This document shows positions 19,801-34,800 of a stretch of DNA of 64,000 nt, piece after piece. A program made the position numbers and the translations under genes. Position 1 is the stretch's first letter, and each line of letters opens with the position of its first letter. The stretch is from Symbiodinium natans (lineage: Eukaryota > Sar > Dinophyceae > Suessiales > Symbiodiniaceae): the NCBI GenBank assembly GCA_905221605.1, contig CAJNDS010002726.1, forward strand, positions 124,001-188,000, read 5' to 3'. The notes under the pieces are model-generated. The model did not search any database. It saw only the letters and a list, made by a program, of their open reading frames with translations, and was not told where the DNA came from.

Positions 19801-22800
19801 TCTCTATTGATTGGCGCCGGACCCTGTACAGAAGCCATTAACAGTTGTCCTGCACCTAGTTTTGCCATGGGATGAAACAGCTCTAGGGTTCTATGTGCAA
19901 CTTTGTAGGTCTGAGCTTGCGGGTCTTAGTACTGTTACGGTTTGCGTATCAGCTTCTCAGGGTGGCATCTAAGGCGGCATCTAGATGAGATGTAGTAGGT
20001 ATGGCCGTAGCCCCTTTTCCAGCTCTCACACCCAATTGTCATTCTGAGGCTTCTTGAAAAGGATTTGTGAGGGTTCTTAAGAGGATGTGGGGAAGGGCCC
20101 CTTAGTGCTTGGAGCTTGTCCTGGAGGTCGCTGAGGACTTGTGAGGAGATCTGCGTCGTATTGCCATCCCAAACAAATTCATTGACCACTCGGCGTTTTG
20201 TTGGGGCCCAGGCGTTGAAAGTGCAGAGTTGAAGCGCGCGTTCTTTGTCTTTGGCGGTTATTCTGCAAGGCCACAAGGTTTTTGCAGCGTTTCCCTTCTC
20301 AACTCGCAACCGCCATTTGAAGTGTTGTTTGCATGGGGATGTAGTCCACGAAGCCAGAGCTCCGGAACTGACGAAAATGTGATTCCGAGCAGCATGTACA
20401 GGCCAGATGAGCGGGATGTGTGTAAAACTACCTTGGAAACCTACATCCATTGTTGCATGGTTTTGTTTCAGAGGTCGGCCTGCGTGTGTTTATGGCTCCA
20501 GGTCCTGAAACCCGTTTCATACATGGTTCTTCCAGCTCAGGTGATTGTGCAGTCCTTGAATGGCGGAATCTTCCTGCAGGAGGTCGGTGCTGAGAGTGCA
20601 GGAGGGTCAGGTAGATTCAGGTAGATGTTGCTGTTGCCGAAGAGCTTTCAATGTGCTTACGTCTTGAAGCTGGAATGCCTAACGATGATGAAGGCCGACA
20701 GGCCGCTAAACCGTGGAGAGGTCTCATTATGCACCTGAACTTTGTTGTTGGATAAAGCAGCCTGGTAACTGGTCGAAGTCTGGAACCCTAGAGTCCTAGA
20801 GGCGACAGTGCCAATAGTAATTCTTGACAACCTTTAGTAAGCCTAAAGCTTGAAGCCTCAATCCCACAACTCCAAGTCACAACCAGAAGCATCCCAAACA
20901 AAAGCATCGCGCCTTTTACTTTCTTCGGATTGTCGAGCTTCGCACCCTGAACCTCCGGCCACCAGCCGCCGCACATCTCCATTCTCTGAACTCCTACGAA
21001 CCGCAATCGAACCTCAATCCCCTCGGTTCAGGCGGTCCTGCACTCGCACCGCTCTCGCCATTGTAATTTCTCTATGATTGTCGGCATCTGTCAGAAATCA
21101 TGCAACAACTGAATGCCTATTGTCTTTCAGGATTTGTGTTTCGATCGAGACCATGGGCACTCCTAATCTGTTCAAGATTTTCTGGTGGATCTGATGATGC
21201 TGATGGTGACAACAGTGATGCTGAGAATTTGCAGTCCTTGAAGCCCTGAGTAGCAGTGATTCGGGCAAGGGGGAGGGGTCGGAGGATCGGGAGGCCAAGT
21301 GCTGTGCTTTTAGAGGCCGTTCTCATCGTAACATGCCACACCTTGGTCCAGGGCGCGGGCGTCCAGATGAAGGACAACGCCATCTTAGGCAATGCGACAA
21401 GGGAACTGCGCGGTGGGATTTCTAGGGTTTGGGGTCCCCGTACCTGCCATACCTTTTGTAGACTTGCAGGCCTTGTAAGGTTTCTCGACTCCCGATACTG
21501 ATACTCTCGTAACTCTTATGCGGGGTGCTTGCGTGCTTGCTGCCTCGAAAAGCTGAAGCCCCGTTCCCCGCACCTATCAATGCTTTGGCCATTTGTGGTT
21601 ATGCACCCTTGAGCCTGTGCTACAATCAACTGCAAGGGATTCTTTGGGGTTTTGTGGGCGTTGTAGAGTCTTCAGGCTGGGGGCGTGAGTCGGTCGTTGA
21701 GGATGCAGAAAAACGTGTTGGAAGCGGTCCCTTAGTGTCCAACAGCAAAGAACTTCGCGACACAGTGAGCTGGCAAGGTCATCTACTTCAAGCTGAAAAA
21801 AGATCGCTGAAGGGTATAGTAGCGCAGAAGATGCACGCGACAGTTGCAGGGGAATGAGACTCAACAAGATGTCGGGCAAAGCTGAAACACGACCACTCCT
21901 ACTTCTGAGGGAGTTTCTGACAGGGTTTCTGTTAAGAGGCTGTAGCCTGCGGTGCGGCATGCAAGCCAGGCGTAATGTGTTTTGTCCACTCTTTCGACTG
22001 TGTTATCCAACTACATGAGCAGAATTTCGGATTGAATTTGAGTTGTTGTTGTTGTGATCATCCCAACAAAACCCCTACTGTACAGTACTACAGCCCGGAG
22101 CTCAAGGCCCCAAAGCCGTATATCTATAATTAGAGTTCTATAGTGTGCGCATCCCGTTTGAATCGTTTCAGAGCCATCGTGTCCTGAGAGGTATCAAAAT
22201 GGCGGACACGGCACCAAGAGCGAACCCGGGCTGCGAAAGAATGTCTTCACAGGTTTGCGGGTCTCGATACTCAATAGTCTACTAGGTCTGTACAGGTTTG
22301 TACGTTCAGGTCGCAGTTCAGTTGTTTTTTTTCTCAGCCTGGCTGAGACATGTTCGTGTACGTCTTAACTTCGTTGTGATGTTGGTCAAGCCTCTCTCCG
22401 GGCCTCGGCGCCCAGGCAGTCTATACATCAGGCAGAAGTGGAGTTTGTTAACTGTTGAGTTTCCTTGACTATGTCAACCCGAACCGGCGACGGCCGAATC
22501 GAGTATGGCACGCAATGAGCGCACAAGTGTTCGCCAGCGAGCTACGAAGATTTGGGGTTGTCTTGCAGCTTCCAGAGGAGCTTTAAGCGAACGCATACGC
22601 AGTCATGAGTAAGATGTATAAATACCAATGTGTAATAGGTATGTCTGTATGTATGTATGTATGTATGTATGTATGTATGTACGTATATCTCTCAATATAT
22701 GTATATCTATAGACACACACACACACGCACGTGTGCGCCCGGCAACATAGTCGATTGTATTTAAGACATCGATCTCTCGGCAGTTGCGCAAGAGGTCGTG

Positions 22801-25800
22801 GAAGAGAAGCCTTTAGCAACGATGGGCGTTCGGAGCTCCGAGTGTGGCGCAAACGAGGCCTTCACTGCATGAACGACCCTGATCGACCTTTCAGCCCAGA
22901 AGCACCTCAGCTGCAAGCCCCGGAACTTAATTGAGCTATGTTTTGCCCAAGGATTGCCGAGGACGAGGACCAGGTCATTGCCCGGAGCTTGAGCTGGGGT
23001 CAGCATGGCTGACGCACGGTGTGCTTAAAAAGGATCTGTAAGATCTATTTGGGGAACGGGTGCCGGTTCTTGGTTACTCGGACGTTTGGGTGTGCTTGAG
23101 ATTTGTTTTTTCTGGGTCTGTAGTTTTTTGTGGGGGGTGAGACTTGAAAAAGGCCGAGAAGGTACGGAGTCGGAATTTCTCAGGCCCTACAGCCCCACAA
23201 CTCCAAGGCACAAAGAGAGACCCGAAGGTGCTTGCAGAGCAGCCCCGATACACCCTCCAAAACCCCGAAACCCTGCACCCTTAAGCCTTCTGGTCCTTGT
23301 AGCACTTAAGGTATTGAGAAGAAGTCCGAAAGTCTCGTACGGCCTACACCGAAGCCCCAAAACCAGCTAACATTTTAAGCTGCAAACGCGCGAACAGTCT
23401 TCAGGGTTGCACGGTTTGGGGCTGGCCACAATCCCTCGCAACTCCGACCTGGAGCTGAATCTCTGGGTACAGCCTTGAACCTCCTTTCAAAGAAGCTCCT
23501 AAAATCTGCAAGAGGAGTTTTCACTATCATCTCACCCATGTCATGCCCTCTCCCCCGTCCAGGTCATACAATATGCCGGCATCCGTGCCGATGTGATGTC
23601 GGGTGCCAAGCTTCTAGCAACCATGTACACCTTCATTTGGAGTTTTGGGGTCTCCATGGGGTTCTTGAACTCTTGAACCGGAGTCGGGGTGCTTTTGTTG
23701 GGTGTCCTGATTGAGTACACACCCGGACGAGACCCTGACTCCGAGTCTATCGGAGCCTGCAAGGAAGGAAGCACGTGAAGAACCCAGGCCGGTGCGCATG
23801 ATCGGCAACATCGTGTCCGGCTCCAATGACATGGGCTTCATGCATCCGGTACCTGGGCTTGGTTGTTGAGGGCAAAGTTTGCGTTGCCTTGATGACCCTT
23901 GATCCTGAAGCCCGATATGTGTCCCTTCAGCATGTGGATCCACTTTGGGAGATGCCCCAGAAAAGAACGGCACCTTCGCGGTCAAGACCACTCAGATTCA
24001 TTCAGCAATATTTAAGACCACCTTCTCTACATCTAGAGGTCCCAGCATGGGTGTCTCAACTTCAAAAAAAGTCGGAAAGGTGCGGGTCGCAGAGTGGCAC
24101 GGGCCGAATCACTTGGAGAGTAGGCTATCCTGGGAGCGCGGCTTTGCGCCGTGACTTTCAAAGAGTTGATCGTTTTTGGGGAGTTGGGCGTCGAGCATAC
24201 AGGAGACCTGAAAGATTCAAGGGCGACACGCGAGTCTAAGAAGGAACGCGCCGCGAGCAATGGGAGGGGGCCGGGAATGTTGTTTTGAATCATGTGAAAT
24301 CCGGCCGGGACCTCGATCCCAAGCAGCCAGAACTCCTGGGGCCCTAGCGATATAGCATTGGACACTCGGAAAGGCTACCTGGCCTAGCAACATGTCTGCG
24401 TGCTCTGCAATGGCGAGGAACTGCACATACAGCAGTGGGTGCACCGAAGCAAATGCCAAGCTTATAGCTATAGTCTTTATGCGAAAAACGAAACTCTTGA
24501 CATTCCGTACATGTTGCATGACATTTCTAAAACAATGCACTCCTGGGAATGCAGTGTGAGCTACTTCATGGGAGGCATACAGCACAGCATAGGTGGTGCA
24601 AGAAAGCTCCACTCAGACTCTACTGTTGATGTAAAAAAAAGTTGTTTCTGAGGTTTTGCGCTTCATTCAATCTCCGATACCACTAAGCTGGTTCCTGGGA
24701 GGGTCAGAGTTGCCACAGCTTACCCCTTTTCTCACATGTGTGTCACGTGCAATCTGCACCGATCATTGATCAGTGTCAGGATGGCATTGCAGCAACTTTC
24801 GCTTCATGTTAGTATTGCTTTCCGATGTGTCTTGTTTTGCAAACCCTTGCTGTCAGTGAACATCTGCGAATTTTAAACTGCTCTTTTCTACCCTTTGCGC
24901 ATTTTTGGCCAGGCAGAGTCCTGCCCGCCACGGGCCATCTTTAACAACGAGGCAGTGGGCACGATCACTGGAGCCGGACACCCATTGACTTTGGGGCCAT
25001 TTACGGTAGAGTGCTACGGCTTCAAGATGCTTCAAAACATGAGTTAGCGATCGCTGGTTGGCATCACTGGTTTGAATGCCGAGCTTGGTTTTGCGACTCG
25101 AGGGACGGATCCTCATCAGAATCGTTTTCTGCAAGGAGTGCTGTTAGGAACTGCAGCAGTGACGCGCGATCCGGAACCCGAATTGCCCCTTCCAGTGGCC
25201 GAACCCTTTGACCCCGAACTGTTGTTCACTTACCTGGCATGGCCGGCAACATGTAAACCCTTCCTGGGAATTTCCTTTAGCTTTCCTCCGGCCTTCCCGA
25301 TCACAGGTCAAACGCACCCCCCGAAGCCCCACCCACAACATCCCGAGCCCCGACCCGAAGCCCTGAGAGCCGCTCTGAGGTGTTCCTCCACACACAAAAG
25401 TCCGGCGTGTGCCAGACCATCAACCTGTACACGGCCTCGGTCTCGGCCTGGTGGTACAGTGCTCGGACTTTAGGGGGGTGTTTGGTGGCGTTGGTCTAGC
25501 GTTTCAGAAGTCATCGATTGAGGATTGGTGCATGTGTGCAACAGCGAAGCCAGCTCAAACGTGCTTGACAGATGCTAAAACGATCAGTTTGTGAACGCTG
25601 ATCCGGCTTCAGCGGATTTATGAATTTGGGGCCTCACACCCTATAGATCCTAATTTTGTGCTGGACCATGCTGGACCCGAAACCCAAGATCGTGTGGCAG
25701 CCTCGGGACCCCTCCACGGCAAGCCCTTTGATTTCAGGGCGCTTTACTTTCGGCGTCTGGATTCCTCAGTCTCCGCTCGAGGGCTTAAGGGTTATTTTCG

Positions 25801-26764
25801 GGGTGTGAAGCAGAAACCTTGCGAGAAGCCTTGCGAGAAGCCTTGCGGCCCAGATCTGGAAGACGGCCCATGTCGCCCTGTACCTCTCTGATGTGATCCC
25901 ACCGCAGACGATGCTGTCGAACATTGCCAGGGGCCCAACCAGAGTACCAGAGCCCTCAGCAGAGCCCTAATTATGCCCTATGCCCTATGCTTCACTGCGG
26001 GGAGGGGTGTCTTGGAGCGAGAAGCCCAGGGAAGCCAACTCGATCTTCCGAGAAGTCACTCAGAGTTGTATGTGCGTGTCTACATTCGTTGTACGTGCTG
26101 CATCGTGCTGCAGCGCCCGGCTTTGTCGACTTCAGCTCGTCGTCCTCATTGAACGACCTTCGTTCACGCACTCTTAGCCTGTTCATCTCGGAGGCCTCGA
26201 AGACTTCGACCTCCAACACCACTGCTAAACCCCCTGATCTCACTGATTGCTGGCTGAGGTGATTGCGGATTCTCACATCGGCCAGAAGCTTACCAAGAAC
26301 GATCAGTCTGCAGTGCTGAGAGCCCAAGAGGGCATTGACGGTCGCGAGCGGCTAATGCTGAGGCAGGTAGACATAACGGGCTGATTATGGCCGACTTGCT
26401 ACCATTCCGATTTTGGTTCCAGCTGCCTCGGTGGCTAAATGCAGTCGGGAAGGCGAAAGTGGAGGGTCCGAGGACAGTCTATGAAGGGGCGACTGAATGA
26501 AAGGTGTGAACGTCATGACTTACTGCAGGGTGCAAGGCCGCGTGGGGGCTGGGGATATGGAAGACTTACCTAGTCGAAACAGCCCCCCCCCCCACCCCCC
26601 CCCCATTCACTCATTCGCGCCGCCTGGCCGAAACACAAATTTGCTGTCACACCTGTCTACTTGTTCGTGTGGCACTGGGCACTGGGAGTTGTGAATCGAT
26701 GTTGCGAGATCGACAAAGAGAAGTTGAATATTTAAGCCTCGCAACCACCACCCTCCCCCTCCGA

Positions 26765-26810
<46 letters not shown>

Positions 26811-28725
26811 AAATAAAATAAGAAGAAGAGAAGCAACAAAATAGAACGCCTACCTCCATACATACTAGTACATAGTGTACCTCTTGGTACAAGCGCCCCT
26901 TTATTTATGGAGCAGACTTCTGCGCCAACTGCGAGGCATCATTCCATACATGAGCGTCGGCTCGGCGTTCAGGCCCAGTGGATAGCGTTGTGAAGTAACC
27001 GGCTCTTCGCTCCCTTGCCTCCCCGTCCCCTGACCAGGTCGAGTACAGTTCTTACTTACGTCTTACCCACTATCAGGCTTGCCTATAACGAACCGGATGA
27101 GCACTGAACACGGACTTGCCCATTCTCATCTTGATCCCAGCCAATCCTGCACCCCCTCCAAACACCAGAAAGAAGTTGAAAGCTTCTTCGATGTCTGTCC
27201 CATTCCCTGCATGCCAGGTCTTGAATGTCTTGCCTTGCAGGTCGATGTAAAGTAGCAAAAGTTTGACAACAGTGTTTTCAGTATATAAAGTCCAGAACCC
27301 TCAACTCAAAGCCGCATCCCATAAAAGTTGTGCATAGGCAGGTTCTACGAGGCCCGACGAGTGCAGACCCATCGCAGGCGCCTGTACCTGCGCAACGTCA
27401 CCTTCATTGGAACATCACCAGCCGGCACAGACTGCCAGATGCTAAGCAAGGGGTACATGAGGCTCCTCAGCCCTCAGCGGTCGGGCTTTCGTGGGCCTCC
27501 AATTCACAGCTGGCTCCTTAAGTTGGCTAGTTCTTGGCGGCGACGGAACGACTGCGACGCTACACTGCTGCACAGTTTTGACAATGGAACGTGGTTGCCC
27601 TGATGTTGAAGCGTGGTGCAACTTGTGCTGGTGGCTCGATTTGCCTAGGTGCTTGCTGAGGACGCCAATTACGAAATCCATTCGGACATAATCACTGAGC
27701 CCAGAACACCCTAGCGCGCTGATGTGGCCAACTTAAGGTCCGATCTGCTTACTGAGATATCCGTTGACCCAACCCAAGGCCCTGCAACGTGAAACATCAC
27801 ATCCCAAAGCCTGCATCTTAAAACACGACATGCAATTGACCTCGCTTAGTAAGCCCCAAACTTCAATTCCAATATTCCACTGCACCATGACATGCATCCG
27901 ACGCATCGAAAAGCCGCATAAAGTTTAAGGCGTGCTCGGGAACCAGTGTGCCTTAGCAAGTTGAGCATTGGCTTTCTTTTGGCAGGCACAAGTCTAGGTC
28001 AAATCCCAAAGCTCCAAGTCCCTCCGCCGAGGCAGCGTCTCAAACCACTGCCGAACGCAGACCCTCACGGATCCCTATGCCAATGGCTGCCACGGGGCAG
28101 AACTCAATCATCAGGGATCTCCAATATGGACTGAGTTTAAAGTTCGAAGTCAGGTTGAGGGCATCCAGTTGTTACCAGTACAGTAGGATTCTTGAAAATT
28201 GCCAGTGGATAAATTACTGGCTTGGGTCTCAGACGGGTTTAGACGTGGGAATGGAGTGGGGCGTAGCAACGGAATCGTTTCCCTCTAGTGAAGCTAGCAA
28301 ATCTTCGGGCACATCTTTTGCCCTGATGCCACGCTCAGCAAATTTGCAATTTAAGAAGTGCCTCGCACAGCCGTCAAAAGCTCAGGCACAAGCAAAGCCG
28401 TTCCACTCACAACAGCGCTATACACACACACACACAGAGACAGACAGACGGACAGACAGACAGACAGACAAGACACAGACAGGCACGCAGACACAGACAC
28501 CGACAGACGTCCGTCCGTCTGTATGTGTGTCTTTGTGTCTGTGTGTCTGTCCGTCCCTCCGTCCGTCCGTCTCTCGGTCCGTCTGTCCGTATGTGTGTTA
28601 GTCTTTGTCTGCCTGCTCAGACAGACACGCAGACACACAGACACACCCACCCCTCACCCTACACCCACCCGCACCCAACCCCCCCACAGAGACACGGAGA
28701 CACAGAGACACAGAGGCACAGAGAC

Positions 28726-28803
<78 letters not shown>

Positions 28804-31800
28804 TCCCACCCACACACACACACACACACACACAGACACGGAGGCACACAACACACACAGACAGACTCAGACACGCACACGTTCATCTCAGCAGGTTAAG
28901 GACCCAACCTAATTACTACGTACCGCAGCCTCGTGGTCCCAAGTCCCGCTCAGCCTCCGAAAATCACCAGGTACCTACACCACTGACAGATCTATCTGAT
29001 CATCTAAACCCCCTAAACTCCCTAAACTCCAAAGCCTCGACCTAACCTATACCCGATGACCTTCCCCTGCCTGAACCCTTAGGCTCTTCCATGTACACTG
29101 GAGCCGGATTCCGACGGGTCGGGCCGTGGCCCCGTAGGGCTGTCGGGTTTAAGGACTTAAGCGGCTGCTGCCTTGTAAATTATTGGGCATGGGCCTTCCG
29201 GTTTTCGACCTTTGCAGAAGTGTCAGGATTTGGAGGCTGTTAGCTCCGTTGAGTCTATCCGGGTTTAACAAAAGTTTCTACTGCTGTTTGATAGGGTCCC
29301 GGGGGCGTGTGATCCTGACGACTTTGTTCGGGTGGTTTTGGGGGGTTAACTTCAACGAGAGCAAAAGGCCTTTCTTCAGATGCAGCAGTCTATCAATGGG
29401 AAGGGTGGGAGCTGGACCCAACAAAGTTCCTTTCACTCGAGGCGGCTTTCTGAATCCTGTTATCCTGTTTCATCTAAACCAGTGATCGCCACCAGCTCTC
29501 AGAAGCCTGGCCCTTCGATGGAAAAGAGCCGATCGAAGGTTTGTGACGCCGATCCAGACGAAGAATCGCAAGACTCCGCTCGGGGGTTCTGGCTTCGGGA
29601 TTTGAGGTTCAGCGGTTTGGGTTCGGAATCTCGAGGCTCGGGCCGGAGGGCCCGGCGACTTGGTAGGTGCTGGCAGTTAGGGGCTCAGGGTGCACAGGTT
29701 AGAGTCGGTTAGAGACTTGAAACTCCTAAGAGGAATTCTGTCGAAGCCTCTGCACCTGAAAGGAGCTGCTGGACGACGAAGCCCGCTTACCAGTGTCGGC
29801 TGATGTCGCCAGCGCAGCCTTGGCTTAACTTGACGGGTCAGAGCGTTGGATGCGTTTTTGAGAGCTCCCGGAGAGGGCTCTGCTAGAGGGCTCTGTTAAG
29901 GCATTCTCCTCGGGTCATCTGGCTAAATCAGGCTTGAGGATGTGGATCCGATGCCCTGGATCCCACTCCCAAAAACAGGACGTGGCGGGGGCTCTGCGGA
30001 GCCCTTCTTTTGTTGAACGTCTTGGGCTTTGGGTATCTCGCCGTCTCTCCGCAGCATCTGATTGCAGAGATATCTAAACCACTTGAGTCCCAGATGCTAC
30101 ACCTCGAGCCTCAACGCTTGAAGAAGCTCAGCTGCCTTCTGGTGCGAGCGGTTGTTGGGGGTGGAAGAGTATAACTAGCATGATAGGGAGCATTGGAGAG
30201 CTGCCGGTTCTGGCTGTTGAGCTTGCTTCCTTCAAAAATTGCTTCAAAAAGGCTTCAAGACTCAGGGCCGTGTCGGGGGCGTGGGTTTCGGGACCGACTT
30301 CAGGAGCGAGTTGTTTGGACTCTTGGAGCCCGTCCGACAGGCAGCCCACGCTGACCCCCTGCCACCAGCCCTGGGAGAAGGCGGCTCCAAGTGAGTTGTT
30401 GGTGTTCGCCGTTTTAGAATCTTTATTGCGTTTTTTCTATGACGCTTCTTACAGTCTGATCTGTTTGGGGGGAGAATTTGTTCTGCCCCGCAATGTTTGA
30501 GGGCAGTTTGAAGTGCTTGGACATCATTTCCTGCCGGTTAAGTAGTGCAAGCTTCAACGTGGTTTATTGGGTGCTGTGCTAGCAACTGAGGGTTTAGCCT
30601 GGGCATGGATGTCGAATGGAGAGCCCTGCCCCGGCATGAGGGGTTGGAGTCCTGGATTCAGGCTTGGGGGAGAAGGGCCGACTATTCTGTAGGGGAGGGC
30701 CTCAGACCTTACAGGCATGCGAGCTCAGATCACATAAACCTTGAAACTATCGAAGTTGTAACAACGACGGACAGTTCCTCCAAAAGCCTAAGTTCCAAGC
30801 GCTCGCAGGATATCCACATGCAGAAGGGCCTAGGCTAGGGCCCCGGAGAAGGGGATTCGGGTTGGGGTTTTGGAGCTTGAGGGGGTTTAGGACCCTTCAG
30901 CGGCTTTAGGCTTGCGTTGACGGCTTGATTTGCTTGGAGACAGGACCTAGGCTTTGAGATCTTTACAGGATCTAGGCTTTGAGATCTTTGCGCTCTGCTT
31001 TAGGGCACCAGGCTTTGTAATTAAGCGGAGTGCGGTCCGGGACCTCCCAAGCCTAGGCAGAAAAAAAGAGTCGGGATTCATGGATCCGACCTTTAGATTG
31101 CAAGCTCTACGAGGAGTCCTTAAACCGTATGCAACCACAAACAGTAAATTGCCCCGCCCACTCCCACAAGATTTCGAAAACCACGGGGTCCGAGAGTGTG
31201 TCGAGTTGCGGCGGCCCTAGATGCCCTAAATCCTCATCTTCCACAATAAAGACATCCCGCAACCCAAAGCTTCAGCCTTAAAGAGTTCTGTATAAGCCTC
31301 GTATACGTCGTATACTCCATCCTGAAGCCTCCACTGAACATTGAAGACGTTACCTCCGTGTCGTTAGACTCGCACCCCGATACCCGAAGGCCTGACTTCG
31401 GCAGATTTTTAACAGGCTGGACCTACTTTGAGGATACGACCTTCGCCCACTGGAAGAGCTCTGACTGCGGCATGTCGTTGGAAGCCCAGCAGGTTTGAAA
31501 GTTTTGAGGTTCTTGACGTGTTTCTGCTAAACGACGGAGCGAAGCTTTGGAGCATTTGACGTTGGTCAGGTTGTGCATCTGGTTTTGCTCGGTTGGTAGG
31601 TTTGGGCTTTGCGGGAATGAACTTATTGACCAATCTTGCGTTTAGGGGCTGCTGCTGTGGAGGTAGAGTGGCCTTTCGGGCGGAAGAATATGTGCTTGGA
31701 GGTTGAGTCTAGGGTTCGGCTTCGGGGAAACAAGGCCCGAGTTTCTTCTTGCCGGGAGTGTAGGCACGCCACCCACAAGCTCAAAACCTTCGGATGCAGG

Positions 31801-34800
31801 CTGCTTGTGGGACTGGGAGTTTATTTCAAGCCCTTGCGGCCGACAAACCCTAAAGAAGCCAAAGAGCCATCACGAACTCCTCAACTCAACATCGTTGAGC
31901 CCTGAGGGATCGCGCGATCGCGCCGAACCTGTGGGGAGCAGAGGTGGGGGGCCTTTCGACTTTGAGACCGTGCTTTCTTTAGGGCCTTTAGTAGACCAGG
32001 AGCGACTGTACGGACGTCTTCAGGGGGCTCAGAGGTCGCAAGGGCTAACGGAGTTCCTCGCATCAGGGTTGGTAGGGCAACGCAGGCACGGCAGGTTTGC
32101 AGAGGTTCAAGCTGATGGTCCTCAAGCGGGGCTGAAGCCCGCTGCACAATTTAGCTCAAGCTTCATCCAGAGAATCAATATATGCTGGCTTTAAAGTTCA
32201 GCAGTTAGAAACATGGATTCTGAAAAGCGAGCAGCCATAAAGGGAGCTTCCGATGAGTCACAGTAGGCATGCAGTTTGAGGCCAGCAATTTGACTTGTGC
32301 TTGCATGCACGCTTGACAGTTGAGGGTTGATTGGAAGTGCAGGCCTTTGCTCAATGTGACTGTATATTATCCAGATTCACTACAGTCTCCAGCATCCGAA
32401 GCACTCGTGTCTTGCCGATCTCAAGTTCCGCAGCTCTAGCAAGATCTAGCAAGTGCTCTTCATGTATTGACATTGCTTTGCTTCCAGAGTCCTGCATTTC
32501 CAAGCGTGTTTTAACAGCCTCTCTTGCCAATGTCTGGAAGCACCGCTGGCAGTCAGGTGAATTTCCCCGCAACGTTCACTCGCACCACCTGGTACGAGGT
32601 GTGGTGGTGTTCGGAATGTCTCCTTCAACCAAGAATGTCTCTTTTCGTAAACCATTCATGCTAGTATTTCCAGCCTGAACTGTGCTGCGGGTAAAACGTG
32701 TTGGTAATGTAGATGCGAAGCTCAGAACCCTGGACCTCAAGTCACACCATGCTGTGTTTGGGACCGTCAGGGCTTTGACGTTGAGGGTGTAGGGGAACCG
32801 TGTCCGCTTGCGCAGTCTGACCCCGGCGCCCGCTTCGAATTGAGCACTGACGCACTGGACTCTGCCTGGCACCCGGGCGCAGCACTTCCCAGGCACTTTG
32901 TACAAAGCCCCAACCGTAAGCCCTCAGTCTTTGTTCCTGGTTTCACTTTCCAGCCTCATTAGCTGCGGCTTTGCTGGTTTGGTCCAAGAAGAGTCGGAAG
33001 GCAGGTGGCAAATTTTGTTTTTCCTTGGGACCTCCACGGTTGGGGCCTGGAGCTTCAGGCCTGGGGCCTTTTCAACTGAGACCGTGATATGTGGAAGTAC
33101 CGCAAATGATAAATCCTGCAGACTCCTGCGGCCCTGAACCCAGAAGAACTACACCGGTATGGCCCGGGGCCCGGGGCCTCCACATTAGGAAGGCAGATAA
33201 TCACCATGACATGGCATGCCTATTTGTTTCGTAGCAGGGTCCTCTCGGCAAGTCGAGGTCTTCCTGCAAGTCGGTTGCAGTCCAGGGCAGTCAAGCCCCT
33301 GAAGTCGCCAAGGCCTACGCGGCTCGAGCCAGCCCTTGCAAAAGCAGCGGTGGCGGCTGCATGGGCCAGGGGCCCTGGCACCCCAGAGACTTCATACTGA
33401 AGTGACTGCAAAGCGGCAACTTGGCTTCGCGGTCGGTTAAGACTCGATGCTTATAGATCTCAGCAGCCGGCGTCCAAAGGAGCTTTGAAGCACAAGTGTA
33501 GGGCTACAACCATGTCAAGGCCAGTGTCAAATGTGCATGCTAGGCGATTTCGGTGTGGAAGGTGTGCAACTTGTGTTGCTGCGGACCCTTCCGCTTGCAC
33601 ATCATACGCCTCATTGCGACTCCCATCACCGCGAAAGTTGTCCGTACTGCAGCTCATGACATCGTCACGCCTAGCGAAGGATGTCTGCGGTGACGTGGTA
33701 CTGTTGCAGCAGCTCATCCCAGTAATAACTATTAGCTGTAAGGTGAGCAGATCTGCTGCGCGGTATTTTTGATCAAACCAACACAGGTCTGGACCAGCTG
33801 CTCTTCCAAGACACTGATGGTACACTCACAGGCCGTTCACGGAAGACTTATTCCAGTGCGGCTGTTCACGCGGTTGTGGAGGAAGCTTTCAAGCTAAGTA
33901 AAGCTCGTGTCGCTTAGGCTTGTGCTGTTGGATTCCGGTCAAGGGTTGGTTTGGAAGAAACGGTCTCTGCCTCTCCTTTTCTTTTTGTGAGACCGCTGCA
34001 ATGACCAGCAAACATCAGAGATAATTCGCTGCATCTTTGCACCTCCTGGAACATGCCATTCGGCTCTCTCAATAATGGCCCTCTTCGGCAGTAGCCTAAG
34101 TAGAAGAGGCCGACTAGTAGCAGGGAGTTAGTTCAAAGGGACCATGATTTGGAGAGCTGACCATGCAGATCCTTGGATTCCTGAGGCAACGAGCAATCCA
34201 GCAATTGGCCCCTTCTTGAGAACACAGCTTGCAACCGTAGCTTGCAACACTTGGGGATCGGACTATAGAGGTCAGAGTTTGCCAAAGGTAGCACATCTAG
34301 TTTCTCTGTCTGTCGAACTATTTTGTACACGCATAAATAGCGAAATAAATAAATCAATATAATATATATATATATATACACTTAAAAACAAGGTTTTTGG
34401 GTTTGGTCACTCTAAAGTGAACTGTGCATAGGGAAGTCTATGATTCAGCGCTTCCTAGGGCCATTTGAAGATATCCGAAGTTCTGTGCTCAGGGGTCGAT
34501 GCACCAAACGCCACTGTGTTGCCTCTGACCCCGCGCACGGACATCGTGTCCAGCCCTAAGCGCGGCCTGGGCTTTGCGGATGCGATATTCGAGTCTTTGG
34601 GACACCAGATAGAGCAAAAACCAAGTGCAAACTATGTTCGGTTGAGGGTACTGGTAGGCTATACGGGGTTTCAATTTCAAGGGCCGAGTCGAATTTATAG
34701 TACACAGCCATCAAGAAGTCATCTGAAATTGCTTGCCTAAAAGCTGCAGACCGCACAACCCCAAACCCTCAGCTCTGCACCCGAGTTTGGGGCAGGTAGA

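Larger units (their letters stand above)
21389..23787. other. intronic stretch, at least one exon missing
   Basis: Phases at its two ends disagree, so an exon should lie inside. I see a TGTA microsatellite (22640-22684), an AC tract (22712-22727) and the weak candidate at 23563. Confidence 0.4.

Noticed and set aside
21190-21245. [14 protein letters not shown] as a VTWG repeat half
   Set aside because: Acidic low-complexity likeness only; no VTWG or FAAL partner around it.
28358-28912. Frame of 184 codons over the microsatellite
   Set aside because: Produced by the CAGA/CA repeat; open in every frame.
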